DNA from: [Ruminococcus] lactaris ATCC 29176
GTDB taxonomy: Bacteria; Bacillota; Clostridia; Lachnospirales; Lachnospiraceae
Direction of reading: 5' to 3'
NCBI RefSeq assembly: GCF_025152405.1
Contig: NZ_CP102292.1
Span: 1,488,001-1,552,000 of the forward strand
DNA: 64,000 nt
A program made the position numbers and the translations under genes. Positions 63,478 to 64,000 of this stretch are shown piece by piece; position 1 is the stretch's first letter, and each line of letters begins with the position of its first letter. The notes beneath the pieces are model-generated. The model saw only the letters and a program-made list of their open reading frames with translations, was not told where the DNA came from and did no database searches.

Positions 63478-64000
63478 TTATTTTTCCAACAATTCGTCCA
63501 CAAAGCGGGAAGGAAGGATTTCTTTCCCGCCTTTTATTTTCACGTAACTGAACACCAGCCGGTTCTTTGCCCTCGTCATTGCCACATAAAAAAGCCGTCG
63601 TTCTTCCTCTATCTCTTCGGCTTTCTCTGCCTTTTTGTATGGAATCCGCCCTTCATTTGCCTGTATCACAAACACAGTATCAAATTCCAGTCCTTTGGCT
63701 GCATGGATCGTCATCAGACGGATGCCTTTCTCCGGCGTATTCCTTCCCGTTTCCCGTTTCTTTAATGCTTCTGTATATTCTTCAATATGTGAAAACCACT
63801 CTTCCATTGTCTCATATGGTTTTGCTGCCTCTTCCAGCTCCGAAAGGATCTCGCTCAGGTCCGTAATTTTCAAATGACGGGAAATACAATACTCTTTCAG
63901 ATATTCATCATATCCAACCCTTTTCCGCAGATAAGTAATTGCAGCATAAGGAGTCATTTTCTCCATCATTTTTACGTCCCATTCAAACTGATCAATCCGG
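63478..64000 (-). CDS. UvrD/PcrA-type DNA helicase, C-terminal part, truncated by window edge
   Basis: The frame continues beyond base 64000, so only the last ~173 residues are present. Helicase motif V (MTIHAAKGLEFDTVFV) and motif VI (RRLFYVAMTRAKNRL) identify superfamily 1A ATP-dependent helicases. The short C-terminus after motif VI (ILPSRFVDELLEK) resembles the small UvrD-like helicases of Clostridia rather than PcrA with its long tail. The exact member cannot be told from this part. Confidence 0.88.
   Translation of the reverse strand, partial: RIDQFEWDVKMMEKMTPYAAITYLRKRVGYDEYLKEYCISRHLKITDLSEILSELEEAAKPYETMEEWFSHIEEYTEALKKRETGRNTPEKGIRLMTIHAAKGLEFDTVFVIQANEGRIPYKKAEKAEEIEEERRLFYVAMTRAKNRLVFSYVKIKGGKEILPSRFVDELLEK

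Overview
The window is a chromosomal segment of a spore-forming Gram-positive anaerobe, most likely a gut Lachnospiraceae (Blautia / Mediterraneibacter / Dorea type). Reasons: sporulation genes (spoIVA, spoIIM, a SpoVB-like flippase), the clostridial der-plsY-gpsA-spoIVA order, the long clostridial PRPP synthetase, an iscR-iscS-nifU-mnmA cluster, and a sortase-anchored host-glycan hydrolase at the left edge. Genus-level placement is inference. About 59 protein genes and one tRNA-Leu(CAA) are supported; most lie on the minus strand in short operons.

Layout. 1-2.1 kb: C-terminal part of a wall-anchored, probably GH20, glycosidase. 2.1-10.2 kb: rnhA, an MBL-fold hydrolase, purine nucleoside phosphorylase, spoIVA with a sigma-E-type promoter, gpsA, plsY, der and a PDZ/radical-SAM protein. 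10.2-12.9 kb: prs flanked by mobile non-coding repeats. 12.9-23.7 kb: Na+/solute symporter, two dehydrogenases, a beta-helix protein, topB, galM, ppk1, patatin-like lipase. 23.9-33.8 kb: ABC-F ATPase, DegV, PFL/ACT pair, walJ, coaE, polA, HAD phosphatase. 33.9-41.9 kb: tRNA-Leu, lysA, a TrmB-like regulator, HAD phosphatase, greA, gpmI, and an rbsR/rbsK pair sharing an operator. 42.1-44.2 kb: an AT-rich accessory island of three small membrane-protein genes divergent from an XRE regulator, closed off by strong terminators. 44.2-48.3 kb: mtnN and the glycolytic genes gapA-pgk-tpiA. 48.4-52.6 kb: iscR-iscS-nifU-mnmA-hisJ. 52.7-64 kb: SpoVB-like, spoIIM, nudF, rny, recX, recA (with LexA box), a phosphatase, DUF5662, an apparently catalytically dead GH13 protein, an orphan sugar-binding lipoprotein, a DUF1292 protein and the end of a UvrD-type helicase.

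The most unusual content is non-coding. Family 1 is a ~194-bp MITE-like element in five copies (A-E), with 17-bp imperfect terminal inverted repeats, 7-bp target duplications in four copies, and internal hairpins whose two strands differ together between two subfamilies. Family 2 is a 756-bp palindromic element in three copies (R1-R3). It is built from two diverged ~310-bp foldback units in inverted orientation around a central hairpin, and five of its six ends overlap the TAA stop codon of the neighbouring gene. Family 1 elements have inserted independently into two of the three family 2 copies, so filled and empty sites can be compared inside this window. No transposase for either family is present here.
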